Position numbers and translations under genes: made by a program. DNA of 20,633 bases. Source: DALYDP01 sp964541635 (GTDB lineage: Bacteria; Patescibacteriota; Gracilibacteria; Peribacterales; Peribacteraceae). The notes under the pieces were generated by a model. That model had not been told where the DNA came from and searched no databases. It saw only the letters and a program-made list of their open reading frames with translations. The stretch's first letter is position 1; each line of letters begins with the position of its first letter. This document shows, piece after piece, positions 7,860 to 15,964 of this stretch. The DNA is taken from assembly GCA_964541635.1 (NCBI GenBank), contig CAZIQM010000017.1, positions 1-20,633 of the forward strand, given 5' to 3'.

Positions 7860-10800
7860 ATGCGGTTCGACCCCGTCGATCCCCGGCAAAACTTCCCCGC
7901 CTTGGAGGAGGGAATCCTGAAGTACTGGCACCACGAGAACGTGTTCCAGCGTAGCATCACGATGCGACAGGGAGGCGAGGTTTTTGGCTTCTACGACGGG
8001 CCCCCGTTCGCGACGGGCCTCCCCCACTACGGCCATTTGCTCGGCGGAACGATCAAGGACGTCATCCCGCGGTTCCAGACGATGCGCGGCAAGAAAGTGA
8101 ACCGCCGGTTCGGCTGGGACTGCCACGGCTTGCCCGTGGAGTACGAGATCGAGAAGGAGCAGGGCATCAAGAGCCGCCAGGACATCGAAGCCATGGGCGT
8201 TGCCGCCTTCAACGAGCTCTGCCGGGGCATCGTCCAGCGGTACGTGAAGGAATGGCGCCATACGGTCGAGCGGATGGGCCGGTTCGTCGACATGGACCAC
8301 GACTACCGGACGATGGACCCGGACTACATGGAATCGATCTGGTGGGTCTTCCGGTCGCTGGCCGACAAGGGCCTCCTCACGGAGGGCCACAAGCCCATGC
8401 ACGTCTGCCCCCGCTGCGTCACCCCCCTCTCGAACTTCGAGGTCACCCAGGGCTACAAGGACGTCGACGACCTCTCGGCGACGCTCGCCTTCAAGTCGAC
8501 CGCCGAACCCAACACCTGGTTCCTCGCTTGGACCACGACGCCGTGGACCTTGCCGGGAAACCTCTTCCTCGCCGTGCATCCCGAAACCACGTATACAAAA
8601 GTTGAACACGAAGGGAGGGTGTACATTTTGGGGGAGCCCTTACTGGAGCGGGTTTTCAAGGGTAAGGAGTACACGAAAATCGGGGGGTCAATCCGGGGGT
8701 CAGACCTCGTGGGACAGACCTACGAACCCCTGTTCCCCTACTTCAAGGACGACTATCCGACCGCCTTCCGGGTGGTCGCGGGCGACTTCGTCACCGTCGA
8801 GGACGGCACGGGCATCGTGCACATCGCCCCGGGGTTCGGCGACGACGACGCCGGCGTGGGCAAGCGCGAGAAGGTCGCCATCCTCCAGCACGTGACCATG
8901 GACGGCCGCTTCGTCCCCGCCGTGACGGAGTTCGCCGGCCAGGAGGTGAAACCGAAGGACGAACCCACGCGGGCCGACAAAGCGGTCATCGCCTGGCTCA
9001 AGGAGCGGGGCAACGTCTTCAAGACTGAGAGCTATCGCCACAGCTACCCGCACTGCTGGCGCTGCGATTCGCCGCTGCTCAACTACGCGACGTCGTCGTG
9101 GTTCGTCTCGGTCGAGAAGATCAAGGACGCGATGGTCGCCGCGAACGCCAAGACGGCGTGGGTGCCGGATCACCTCCGCGACGGACGCTTCGGGAAGTGG
9201 CTCGAGGGCGCCCGCGACTGGGCGATCTCGCGCAACCGCTACTGGGGCACCCCGCTCCCGATCTGGCGCACCGACGACAAGTCGGAGATGGTCATCGTCG
9301 GCGGCCGCGACGAGCTCATGGCGAAGAAACCCATCCGCTACACGAAAGTCACCACCGTCCGCCACGGCGAGAGCATGTCGAACGTCGAGAAGCGCTTCGA
9401 AAGCCTCGTGCCCGGAAGCGGCCTCACCAAGCGTGGGCAGGAACAGGCGAAGGAGACCGCGGCGTTCCTGAAGGACCAGAAGGTGTCGATCATCTACTGC
9501 TCCCCGATGCGCCGCGCGCTCGAGACGGCCGAGGCCATCGCGAAGGAGACGGGCGCGACGATCGTGGTCGACGAACGCCTCACCGAAACGGGTTTCGGTC
9601 CGCACGAAGGCTCCGCGCATGACGAAGACGACCTGCATGCCCGCAAAGCGCGTCGCATGGCCAAAATGGAGAGCCGAGACCTCGAGGGGTACTTCTATCT
9701 CGACGGCATGGAAAGAATGGCCTCGATGGACGAACGGCTGCATGATTTCCTCCGGACGACGCTCCCCAGGCACCGCAGCGACCACGTGGTGATCGTCTCG
9801 CACGGCTCGCCGCTGCTGCGCGTCCGCGGGTACTTCACGCGCGAGGATCCGTACAAATTGAGCGTGCTCCCGATCCCCGGCTTCGCCGAACCCATCGCCT
9901 ATTTCTGGGACCACGACATCGAGGGCCAGGCCGACCTGCACAAGCACTTCGTCGACGACGTCCGCTGGCCGGCTTCGAAGGATTCGGACCGGAGCGTTCG
10001 CCTGACGGTCGTCCGGCACGGCGAAACCGACTGGAACGTCGACAACAAGCTCCAAGGCGGCGACGCGGACATTCCCCTGAACGAAAAGGGACGGCAGCAG
10101 GCGATCGACGTGGCGCGGACGCTGCACGGCCGTCGGTTCGACGCCATCGTCTGCTCCCCGCTCTCGCGCGCCGCGGAAACGGCGCGGATCATCGCGAAGG
10201 AACTCGGCATGGAGGCGCCGACGGTGCTCGAAGGTCTCAAGGAGCGCATGTTCGGCGATTGGAGCGGTAGCATCCGCGACGACGTGCGCCGCACGCACCC
10301 GACCACGCACGAACACGCGAACTTGAGCATGCACCACGAAACGCCGCGGAACGGAGAATCGCTCTCGACCTTCCTGAAGCGGATGGAGTACACGTCGCAA
10401 TCGTTGCTCAAGGAGTACGCGGGCAAGGACGTCTTGGTCGTGTGCCACCGCGGAACGGCGCACGGTTTGCAGGCGGTCATCGAAAACCTCACGCACCGGG
10501 AGGCATCCGACAGGCACCTCAAGAACTGCGAAACGTTCGAGCTGACGCTGAACCCGTTCCTCACGCGCATCCCGGACGTCCTCGACTGCTGGTTCGAGAG
10601 CGGCTCGATGCCCTACGCCCAGGAGCGTTTCCCGTATAAGTTCGATTCAGGTTCAGCCCTGAAGATAGGCAAAAAGTCAGTGGATGTGCCGAAGGGTTTC
10701 CCGGCCGACTTCATCGCCGAAGGCATCGACCAAACCCGCGGCTGGTTCTACACGCTGACCGTCCTCGGGGCCGCCCTCTACGGCATGTCGCCCTTCCAGA

Positions 10801-12185
10801 ACGTCGTGGTGAACGGCACGGTCCTGGCCGAAGACGGCCGGAAGATGAGCAAGCGCCTGAAGAACTACCCCGAACCCGGCGTGGTCATCGACAAGCACGG
10901 GGCCGACGCCCTGCGCTTCGCGCTGATGTCCTCCCCCGCCGTGCACGCGGAAGACATGCGCTTCTCCGAGAAAACGGTCGAGGAGGCCGTGCGCGGCGTG
11001 ATCCTCCCCCTCTGGAACAGCTATTCGTTCTTCGTGACCTACGCGAACCTCTGCGGCTACGAGCCCGCGGCCACCTCGCCGAAGAGCACGCACCCGCTGG
11101 ACGCGTGGCTGCGCGCCGAACTCCAGGACCTCACGAACCGCGTGACCGCGGCCCTCGAATCGTACGACCTCTCCGGGGCGTGCGCCCTGCTGCACGACGG
11201 CCTCGACGGCCTCACGAACTGGTACATCCGCCTGTCGCGCAAACGCTTCTCCGGCAAGGGTCCGGGCGACGCGCCGGAGGCGACCGCCGACCAATTCTCG
11301 CAGGACCAGCGCGCCGCGCTCGACACCCTCCACGACGCGCTCCTCACGTTCGTCCGGCTGCTCGCGCCGTTCTGCCCCTACGTGACCGACGCCATCTACC
11401 TCAACCTCACGAAACAGGACCACGGTTCGGTGCACCTCACCGACTGGCCGGAAGAGAAGGAGCTTTCGCCGAAGGAAACGAAGCTCCTCGAGAAAACGAA
11501 GGCCCTGCGGAACGTGGCGTCGCTCGGGATGACGATCCGCAGCGAGAACAAGGTGAAGGTGCGCCTTCCCCTGCGCACGGCCACGATCGCGGTGCCCTCG
11601 GCGATCCTCCACGCGTCGGATTTCTCGGACGAAGACCGTTCCCTCCTCATGCAGGAATTGAACGTGAAGGACATCGATTTCACCGATGATCCGGGCAGCC
11701 TCGGGACGCGCACCGTGTCCGTGAACGCCCGTTTGGCCGGTCCGCGCCTCGGCAAGAAAGTCCAGGAGGTGATCGCCGCGGGCAAGAGGGGAGAGTTCGT
11801 CGAGAACGCGGACGGGACCATCACCATCCTCGGCGAAACGCTGGCGCCCGAGGAAGCGCCGCTCCATTACGCCGGCGCCGAGGGTCGGGGAGTCGCGTTC
11901 AGCGGCGGCATCATCGTGTCGCTCGACACGAAGGTGGACGCGGAACTGATCCTCGAGGGCGATGCCCGCGAGGTGATCCGCTTCGTCCAACAGAAACGCA
12001 AGGAAGCCGGCCTGTCCGTCTCCGACAAGATCGTCCTCTCGGTCTCGGGCGCCGACGAGCTCATGGCCGCCCACGGCCGGACGATCGCCGACCAGGTGAA
12101 CGCCGTCCTCGGCGACGCGAACGAGAACGCCTCGACGCTCGAACTCGACACCCTTTCCGCGACCGTTTCTTTCCGCCGCGCATGA
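7860..12185 (+). CDS. ileS: Isoleucyl-tRNA synthetase with two inserted histidine-phosphatase domains
   Basis: Charges tRNA-Ile with isoleucine. The 1441 aa compare with about 930-1050 in ordinary IleRS. The synthetase parts are complete: PVDPRQNFPALEE at the N-terminus, HYGH (56-59) as the HIGH motif, the editing domain with TTTPWTLP (about 225-232) and GTGIVHIAPGFGDDD, CWFESG (about 910-915), KMSKR (995-999), and an anticodon-binding domain with a C-terminal extension. Between the NRYWGTPLPIW and CWFESG motifs lie two phosphoglycerate-mutase-like domains. The first (about 494-685) has RHGES with H502, TETGFGPHEG and VIVSHG. The second (about 714-885) has RHGET with H720, LKERMFGDWSG and LVVCHRG. 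Both keep the catalytic His, the acidic residue and the second His. A normal IleRS segment (DLHKHFVDDV, 692-701) lies between them, so they are separate insertions. ATG 7860 fits both the promoter and family N-termini. The stop overlaps the next start (ATGA). Confidence 0.95.
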   Translation: MRFDPVDPRQNFPALEEGILKYWHHENVFQRSITMRQGGEVFGFYDGPPFATGLPHYGHLLGGTIKDVIPRFQTMRGKKVNRRFGWDCHGLPVEYEIEKEQGIKSRQDIEAMGVAAFNELCRGIVQRYVKEWRHTVERMGRFVDMDHDYRTMDPDYMESIWWVFRSLADKGLLTEGHKPMHVCPRCVTPLSNFEVTQGYKDVDDLSATLAFKSTAEPNTWFLAWTTTPWTLPGNLFLAVHPETTYTKVEHEGRVYILGEPLLERVFKGKEYTKIGGSIRGSDLVGQTYEPLFPYFKDDYPTAFRVVAGDFVTVEDGTGIVHIAPGFGDDDAGVGKREKVAILQHVTMDGRFVPAVTEFAGQEVKPKDEPTRADKAVIAWLKERGNVFKTESYRHSYPHCWRCDSPLLNYATSSWFVSVEKIKDAMVAANAKTAWVPDHLRDGRFGKWLEGARDWAISRNRYWGTPLPIWRTDDKSEMVIVGGRDELMAKKPIRYTKVTTVRHGESMSNVEKRFESLVPGSGLTKRGQEQAKETAAFLKDQKVSIIYCSPMRRALETAEAIAKETGATIVVDERLTETGFGPHEGSAHDEDDLHARKARRMAKMESRDLEGYFYLDGMERMASMDERLHDFLRTTLPRHRSDHVVIVSHGSPLLRVRGYFTREDPYKLSVLPIPGFAEPIAYFWDHDIEGQADLHKHFVDDVRWPASKDSDRSVRLTVVRHGETDWNVDNKLQGGDADIPLNEKGRQQAIDVARTLHGRRFDAIVCSPLSRAAETARIIAKELGMEAPTVLEGLKERMFGDWSGSIRDDVRRTHPTTHEHANLSMHHETPRNGESLSTFLKRMEYTSQSLLKEYAGKDVLVVCHRGTAHGLQAVIENLTHREASDRHLKNCETFELTLNPFLTRIPDVLDCWFESGSMPYAQERFPYKFDSGSALKIGKKSVDVPKGFPADFIAEGIDQTRGWFYTLTVLGAALYGMSPFQNVVVNGTVLAEDGRKMSKRLKNYPEPGVVIDKHGADALRFALMSSPAVHAEDMRFSEKTVEEAVRGVILPLWNSYSFFVTYANLCGYEPAATSPKSTHPLDAWLRAELQDLTNRVTAALESYDLSGACALLHDGLDGLTNWYIRLSRKRFSGKGPGDAPEATADQFSQDQRAALDTLHDALLTFVRLLAPFCPYVTDAIYLNLTKQDHGSVHLTDWPEEKELSPKETKLLEKTKALRNVASLGMTIRSENKVKVRLPLRTATIAVPSAILHASDFSDEDRSLLMQELNVKDIDFTDDPGSLGTRTVSVNARLAGPRLGKKVQEVIAAGKRGEFVENADGTITILGETLAPEEAPLHYAGAEGRGVAFSGGIIVSLDTKVDAELILEGDAREVIRFVQQKRKEAGLSVSDKIVLSVSGADELMAAHGRTIADQVNAVLGDANENASTLELDTLSATVSFRRA

Positions 12186-12580
12186 CCATGGCCGACCAAT
12201 CGATCTCCCTGCCGGTGAAACTCGTCGCCCAGTACGCCCTGACCGTGCTGGCGCTGTGGCTCATCACCCGGTTCCTCCCGGAGTACCTGGTCATCGACGG
12301 CAGCTGGGCCGCGCTGCCGACGGTGGCGGCGCTCCTCATGCTCCTGAACATCTTCGCCCGGCCGGTGCTGAAGGTCCTGACCCTGCCTCTGAAGCTCTTC
12401 ATGACGATCGTCGCCATCATCCTGGCGAACGGTCTTTTCCTCTGGATCCTCGAGAAAATCGCCGACAAATTCGACCCGTCGGTCGCCATCGTCACGGTCC
12501 AGGGAGGCATGGGCGGCTGGCTCCTGGTAGCCCTCATCCTTGGCCTGGCCAACTGGCTCATCCATCACGCGATCAGGTAA
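12182..12580 (+). CDS. Small membrane protein, phage-holin-4 superfamily / YvlD-like
   Basis: A 132-aa integral membrane protein with four predicted helices at about residues 12-34, 43-60, 70-92 and 108-128. The pattern, including the loop NIFARPVLKVLTLPLKLF, is characteristic of the YvlD/Phage_holin_4_2 family, conserved small inner-membrane proteins whose biochemical role is unsettled. Despite the family name nothing here suggests phage. Its ATG overlaps the ileS TGA (ATGA at 12182-12185), so it is very probably translated by coupling to ileS and transcribed with it. A second ATG at 12188 would shorten it by two residues. Confidence 0.8.
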   Translation: MTMADQSISLPVKLVAQYALTVLALWLITRFLPEYLVIDGSWAALPTVAALLMLLNIFARPVLKVLTLPLKLFMTIVAIILANGLFLWILEKIADKFDPSVAIVTVQGGMGGWLLVALILGLANWLIHHAIR

Positions 12581-12597
12581 GCTCTTACGTCGATTTT
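12577..12597 (+). terminator. Weak terminator-like hairpin after the ileS operon
   Basis: A GTAA/TTAC stem with a GCTC loop (12577-12588) overlaps the stop codon and is followed eight bases later by a run of T. The stem is short, so termination here would be inefficient. Confidence 0.3.
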
Positions 12598-12645
12598 TCA
12601 TGGAGCTCTGATTTCTGTAGAGCCCTATTTGAAGACACTTTCATG

Positions 12646-12669
12646 TTGTATACAATTTTTGATCAAAAA
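12646..12669. repeat. Two abutting perfect palindromes, possible operator
   Basis: TTGTATACAA (12646-12655) is followed immediately by TTTTTGATCAAAAA (12656-12669). Both are exact inverted repeats without a loop, the shape of binding sites for dimeric regulators. They sit about 120 bp upstream of the SLH gene promoter and about 65 bp after the ileS operon. Confidence 0.5.
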
Positions 12670-12788
12670 CGGGATGTAAGACCCGGCGGAGCGCCACGAA
12701 AACGATCGGTCGACGACCGCCAAACCTTCGATGGTCCCCCGCTCTCCCGCGATGGGAATCGGCGCCTTTCGGGTCCCGTCGGGAAGCA

Positions 12789-12818
12789 TTGACCGCCCAA
12801 GAATCGCTTGGATACCAT
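12789..12818 (+). promoter_or_regulatory. Promoter of the SLH-domain protein gene
   Basis: TTGACC (12789-12794), an 18-nt spacer, then TACCAT (12813-12818). The predicted leader is about 24 nt and pyrimidine-rich (TTCTTCTCTTCCTCC) with no Shine-Dalgarno sequence before the ATG at 12849. Confidence 0.55.
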
Positions 12819-12848
12819 GACGTACTTTCTTCTCTTCCTCCCCGACCC

Positions 12849-13847
12849 ATGAAGCGCTTCGTCGTTTCGTCCCTCACCGCCGTGTGCGGGTTGCTCGTCA
12901 CCACGACGGCCCACGCCTCGTTCGTGGAAAAATCCTTCCAGCAATCGCCGGAGTGGAAGACGCAGGAGCAGGTCGACGCCGAGAAGGACGTCCGTTTGGA
13001 CGCCCGCACGGCCGTCCCGAACAGCGACGTGATCGAGGAACAGACCGACGAACGTTCGAACGACTTCAACGGGACGGAGCACGAAGGCTCGTCCAAGGAG
13101 TTCGGCTCGAAGCTGACCGAAGTGAAGATCACCGCCGGCGCCCCCGTCACGCGCGCCCAGTTCACGGCGATGTTCGTCCGGACCAACTACACGCAGGCCT
13201 CGATCGACTCCTGCTACTCGGACATCACGTCCGTGTGGCCGCCGCGCTTCGAGCTCCTCTTCCGCGACGTGCCGGTCGACCACCCGTACGCCCCCGAGGT
13301 GTGCGTGGCGATGCGCGAGGGCTTGGTCCGCGGATACGGCAACGACGTCTTCCGCCCCGACGCCACGGTCTCCTTCGCCGACGCGGCGAAGATCGTCGCC
13401 CGCGCCGAGGGCCTGACGCCCTGGGCCGACCCGAGCACGCCCAAGCACTGGTTCGATCCCTACGTGAACGCCCTCGCCCGCCGCAACGCCATCCCGATGT
13501 CCGTCGAAGCGATCGATGAACGGCTGACGGGCGCGCAGGCGCAGGACATCATCACCCGCCTCGCGACCGACGACCGCACGCAAGCGTCCCGCACGTCCGA
13601 CGAATTGATCTCCGCGTGGGAGAAGAAGTACGAAGCCCCGAAGAAGGCCCCCGTCATGGTCATCAAGCTCCCCGTGAAGAAGCCGACGGCGTCGGCCGGA
13701 TCGTCGTCCTCGGCGAAGGCCGTGCCCGCCCCGTCCTCCGCCCCCGCCGCCCCCTCGGCCCCCGTCGCGAAGCCCAAGAGCTCGGCCGCCCCGATCATCC
13801 CCACGGGCGGATCGTCGTCGAAGCCGAAGGCCTGGTACGAATTCTAA
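12849..13847 (+). CDS. Exported SLH-domain protein
   Basis: A 332-aa protein with a Sec signal peptide: MKRF, then a hydrophobic core (VVSSLTAVCGLLVTT) and a probable cleavage after AHA near residue 25. The mature N-terminus is charged and low in hydrophobics. Residues about 95-240 hold S-layer-homology sequence. The best repeat is FRDVPVDHPYAPEVCVAMRE followed by GLVRGYGNDVFRPDATVSFADAAKIV, the classic SLH pattern; a degenerate copy precedes it and a partial one follows. SLH domains bind cell-wall polymers or mediate surface assembly. The last 70 residues are rich in Ser, Ala, Pro and Lys, like a wall-spanning or flexible tail, and end in WYEF. The ATG at 12849 is chosen because the signal peptide begins there, although the frame stays open upstream. 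A strong terminator follows. Confidence 0.85.
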   Translation: MKRFVVSSLTAVCGLLVTTTAHASFVEKSFQQSPEWKTQEQVDAEKDVRLDARTAVPNSDVIEEQTDERSNDFNGTEHEGSSKEFGSKLTEVKITAGAPVTRAQFTAMFVRTNYTQASIDSCYSDITSVWPPRFELLFRDVPVDHPYAPEVCVAMREGLVRGYGNDVFRPDATVSFADAAKIVARAEGLTPWADPSTPKHWFDPYVNALARRNAIPMSVEAIDERLTGAQAQDIITRLATDDRTQASRTSDELISAWEKKYEAPKKAPVMVIKLPVKKPTASAGSSSSAKAVPAPSSAPAAPSAPVAKPKSSAAPIIPTGGSSSKPKAWYEF

Positions 13848-13869
13848 GCCCTTCCACATCCAAACGGAG

Positions 13870-13893
13870 AACCCGCCCCACGGCGGGTTTTTT
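13870..13893 (+). terminator. Intrinsic terminator after the SLH gene
   Basis: A perfect 8-bp stem AACCCGCC/GGCGGGTT with a CCAC loop, running into six T (13888-13893). It terminates plus-strand transcription. On the minus strand no T run follows, so it should not stop the gene at 13899-14261. Confidence 0.9.
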
Positions 13894-13898
13894 CGATC

Positions 13899-14261
13899 TC
13901 AGGCGGCCGGCCGATACGGGAGATCGGAGAACGCCCGCAATTCCGCCGCCAATTCATCCAGCACGGCGCGGATGCCTTTGGCCGCGACGTGGTCCTGCAC
14001 TTCCCGGAGCGCGAACCCGTCGAAATGCCCTTTCATCGTGTCGCCGAACACCCAGGCGCCGCCTTTCAACACCACGGCGAGCTGCCGGTGGACGCTGACG
14101 AGGAGGATGTCCGCCACCGTGGGATCGTTCGAATGCGCTTCCGCCTTGGAGATGGCCACGTCGAGGTCGTCGTGGGCCTCGATCGAGTGCGGCAATTTGG
14201 TATCGGCGTACCGGTGCGCGTGCACCGGATACGGGAGCATCTTGAGGGGCACGGCCACCAT
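13899..14261 (-). CDS. Hypothetical protein, 120 aa
   Basis: A small soluble protein of unrecognised family. The sequence looks like a compact alpha/beta domain: a helical middle (HDDLDVAISKAEAHS), two beta-like stretches (VADILLVSVHR, LAVVLKGGAWVFGD), then helices rich in Ala and Leu (GIRAVLDELAAELRAF). Codons end in G or C almost throughout, which supports this short frame rather than the much longer frame that reads on through the neighbouring gene. The start is taken as ATG 14261; ATG 14240 is a possible shorter start. No clear -10 is visible. It diverges from the 542-aa orphan with 60 bp between the start codons. Confidence 0.7.
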   Translation of the reverse strand: MVAVPLKMLPYPVHAHRYADTKLPHSIEAHDDLDVAISKAEAHSNDPTVADILLVSVHRQLAVVLKGGAWVFGDTMKGHFDGFALREVQDHVAAKGIRAVLDELAAELRAFSDLPYRPAA

Positions 14262-14282
14262 CGTCCGCCCGCCCGATTCCCT

Positions 14283-14310
14283 TTGCAACGGATTCCGGCG
14301 GAGGTACCTT
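14283..14310 (+). promoter_or_regulatory. Promoter of the 542-aa orphan, near-leaderless
   Basis: TTGCAA (14283-14288), a 16-nt spacer and TACCTT (14305-14310). The -10 ends 11 nt before the ATG at 14322. Confidence 0.5.
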
Positions 14311-14321
14311 CCCCCTCCTCT

Positions 14322-15950
14322 ATGGTTGATTCGATCACGCGCTCCCCGGAGTCGGCACACGATTGGTCGTTGCTCGACGGCGTGCCGAGCGGCGAATGGA
14401 ACGACGACCGCAAACGGCTGTTCATCAGATACGTGGAACACGAGAAAGGCATCCGTAACTACGGGGCCGTCCGGCGCGCGTGCAAGAAGTATCTCGTCTC
14501 CGAACCCACGTACTACTACTGGGTGAAACACCTTCCCGCGGAAGGAAGCGCGAGCGGCGGCGCCGAAACCGACGGCAACGGCCACGCGGAATCCGCGCGG
14601 GAAACCGCGGCGCCCGCGCCGGCGTCCGCGGCGACGGTCGACGGCGAGAGGGCCCTCCTGGTCGCCCGTTTGCGGGCGGCGTACGCGGAAGCGGATGCCG
14701 CGGCGATGGAGCTGAAAGACACCCTCACGGACGCGCTGCTCATGACGCTCGCCGCGCGCATCGACGAACTCGAGCGCATCCACGGCGTCATCCGGCCCGC
14801 CGCCGCGGTCGAAGAACCGGCGAAACGCGTCGCCGCCGAAATTTCGACGCTCCTGGCGGCGGATGGAAACGGCAACGGGAAACCCCCGGCCGCCGAACCG
14901 GAAACGCGCCCGGCTCCGCCCGTGCCGGCCGTCGAAACGCCCGCGCCGATCCCCGCCCCGGCTCCGGCGCCCGCCGTCGTCCATCCCGTTCCCACGGCCC
15001 CCGCGGCCGCGCAGAAACCGCCGGAGAAGCCCAGCCTCACGCCGAAGGACCGCGCGATCTTCGTCATGCAAGCGACGCTCGGCGTGGCATCGGCGAAGTA
15101 CGAGCGCATGGTCGACCTGACGGTCGAGGAGGCGATGCGCCGCCACGCCGCGGCGTTCCCGAACGCCGGCTGGACGGAGAAAAACGCGTACGAGAACGGC
15201 GCGCGCGACCTGCTCACGGCCTACGACCCCGCTAAAGACGGCCATCCGCTGCACTACATCGAACGCAGGACGATGATGAAACACGCGCCGCGCGAGGCGG
15301 CCGCCCGCATCGCGGACCTCGGGCGGATGCACAATCCCAAGGCGTTCGACATGGCGCGACGGTGGTCGAAGCGCGACGGATTGCCGAAGGGCGTCGACCA
15401 CGAGTTCCTGAAAACGGAAGCGTACCGAACGATGGGCATGCTCGCGTCGATGTACGACGAAGAGGAGTTCGGCGATTTCTGGATCTGGGCGGAACCGCTC
15501 GTGGCCAAGGCGCTCGACGCGGCCTGCGGCGACGAAGCGATGTCGTTCCTGAACGTCAAAGCGAAGGCGAGGGCGGACGAACGGCAGAAAACCGTCGGCG
15601 AGCTGCTCTCGGGACAAGCCCTCGGCGCGCAGTTGGCGGTCAGGGAAAAGCCGGACGACGGACCGCGGCACCGCGCGATGATCCAACTGATCAACGGCTT
15701 GGTCACCGGCGGGACGGTCTCGACCATGAAAGAAGTCCTGGAAACGCTCATGCGCAGCTACATGGACGACATGACGGCGCTCGCGGCGCAACTGCACGAC
15801 GAAAACTTCCGCGAAACGCTCGACGAATGCCTGCTGCTCGTGATGCGCAGCATGCTGAAATCGGCGTGGCTGTTTGATCCGCGGCGTCGCGGCAACCTGG
15901 ACGATTACATCCGCACGGGCTGGACCCTGCTAGTGAGGGAAAGCCGTTGA
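14322..15950 (+). CDS. Hypothetical protein, 542 aa, with proline-rich linker
   Basis: No family recognised. Three parts can be seen. Residues about 22-75 (DDRKRLFIRYVEHEKG ... CKKYLVSEPTYYYWVKHL) are basic and aromatic, with the rhythm of a small helix-turn-helix; DNA binding is a guess. Residues about 75-240 are low-complexity, rich in Ala, Pro, Glu and Gly, with one helical segment (about 108-170, LVARLRAAYAEADAA ... RIDELERIHG) that could form a coiled coil. Residues about 240-542 form a longer ordered helical domain with many Met, Arg and Asp/Glu (for example TMGMLASMYDEEEFGDFWIWAEP). No signal peptide or membrane segment. The start at ATG 14322 is set by the promoter just upstream, although the frame is open further left. 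The TMEM175-type gene follows 14 bp after the stop. Confidence 0.8.
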   Translation: MVDSITRSPESAHDWSLLDGVPSGEWNDDRKRLFIRYVEHEKGIRNYGAVRRACKKYLVSEPTYYYWVKHLPAEGSASGGAETDGNGHAESARETAAPAPASAATVDGERALLVARLRAAYAEADAAAMELKDTLTDALLMTLAARIDELERIHGVIRPAAAVEEPAKRVAAEISTLLAADGNGNGKPPAAEPETRPAPPVPAVETPAPIPAPAPAPAVVHPVPTAPAAAQKPPEKPSLTPKDRAIFVMQATLGVASAKYERMVDLTVEEAMRRHAAAFPNAGWTEKNAYENGARDLLTAYDPAKDGHPLHYIERRTMMKHAPREAAARIADLGRMHNPKAFDMARRWSKRDGLPKGVDHEFLKTEAYRTMGMLASMYDEEEFGDFWIWAEPLVAKALDAACGDEAMSFLNVKAKARADERQKTVGELLSGQALGAQLAVREKPDDGPRHRAMIQLINGLVTGGTVSTMKEVLETLMRSYMDDMTALAAQLHDENFRETLDECLLLVMRSMLKSAWLFDPRRRGNLDDYIRTGWTLLVRESR

Positions 15951-15952
15951 TG

Positions 15953-15958
15953 TACACT
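15953..15958 (+). promoter_or_regulatory. -10 element of the TMEM175-type gene, leaderless start
   Basis: TACACT, 6 nt before the ATG at 15965, lying just after the preceding stop codon (15948-15950). It favours ATG 15965 over the overlapping ATG at 15950, which is not downstream of this -10. Confidence 0.45.
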
Positions 15959-15964
15959 GGCGGC

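Larger units (their letters stand above)
12581..12848. other. Intergenic region, 268 bp, more AT-rich on its left half
   Basis: No convincing gene. The left half (to about 12670) is distinctly AT-rich for this window and holds two adjacent perfect palindromes. The right half is GC-rich with several short inverted repeats (one at 12707-12719) and the promoter of the SLH gene. Short open frames here lack coding character. Confidence 0.6.

Noticed and set aside
6866..7954. Plus-strand frame (362 aa) opposite the M20 peptidase
   Set aside because: No domain is recognisable, and the minus strand holds all M20 metal-binding motifs in order.
8700..10517. Long minus-strand frame (605 aa) inside ileS
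   Set aside because: It is fully antisense to well-supported IleRS and phosphatase domains. The translation is rich in Arg, Val, Asp, Ala and His with no motif, the usual artefact of GC-ended codons on the other strand.
12182..12580. Holin-like gene as a sign of prophage
   Set aside because: The YvlD/Phage_holin_4_2 family is chromosomal and widespread. No lysin, integrase, capsid or attachment site is present, and the gene is coupled to ileS.
12680..12819. Possible small leader peptide before the SLH gene
   Set aside because: The frame lacks GC-ended codon bias, overlaps the promoter of the next gene and has no ribosome binding signal.
13899..15797. Very long minus-strand frame (632 aa) through the 542-aa orphan
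   Set aside because: Only its last 120 codons look like a protein; the rest is antisense artefact. The real gene is placed at 13899-14261.
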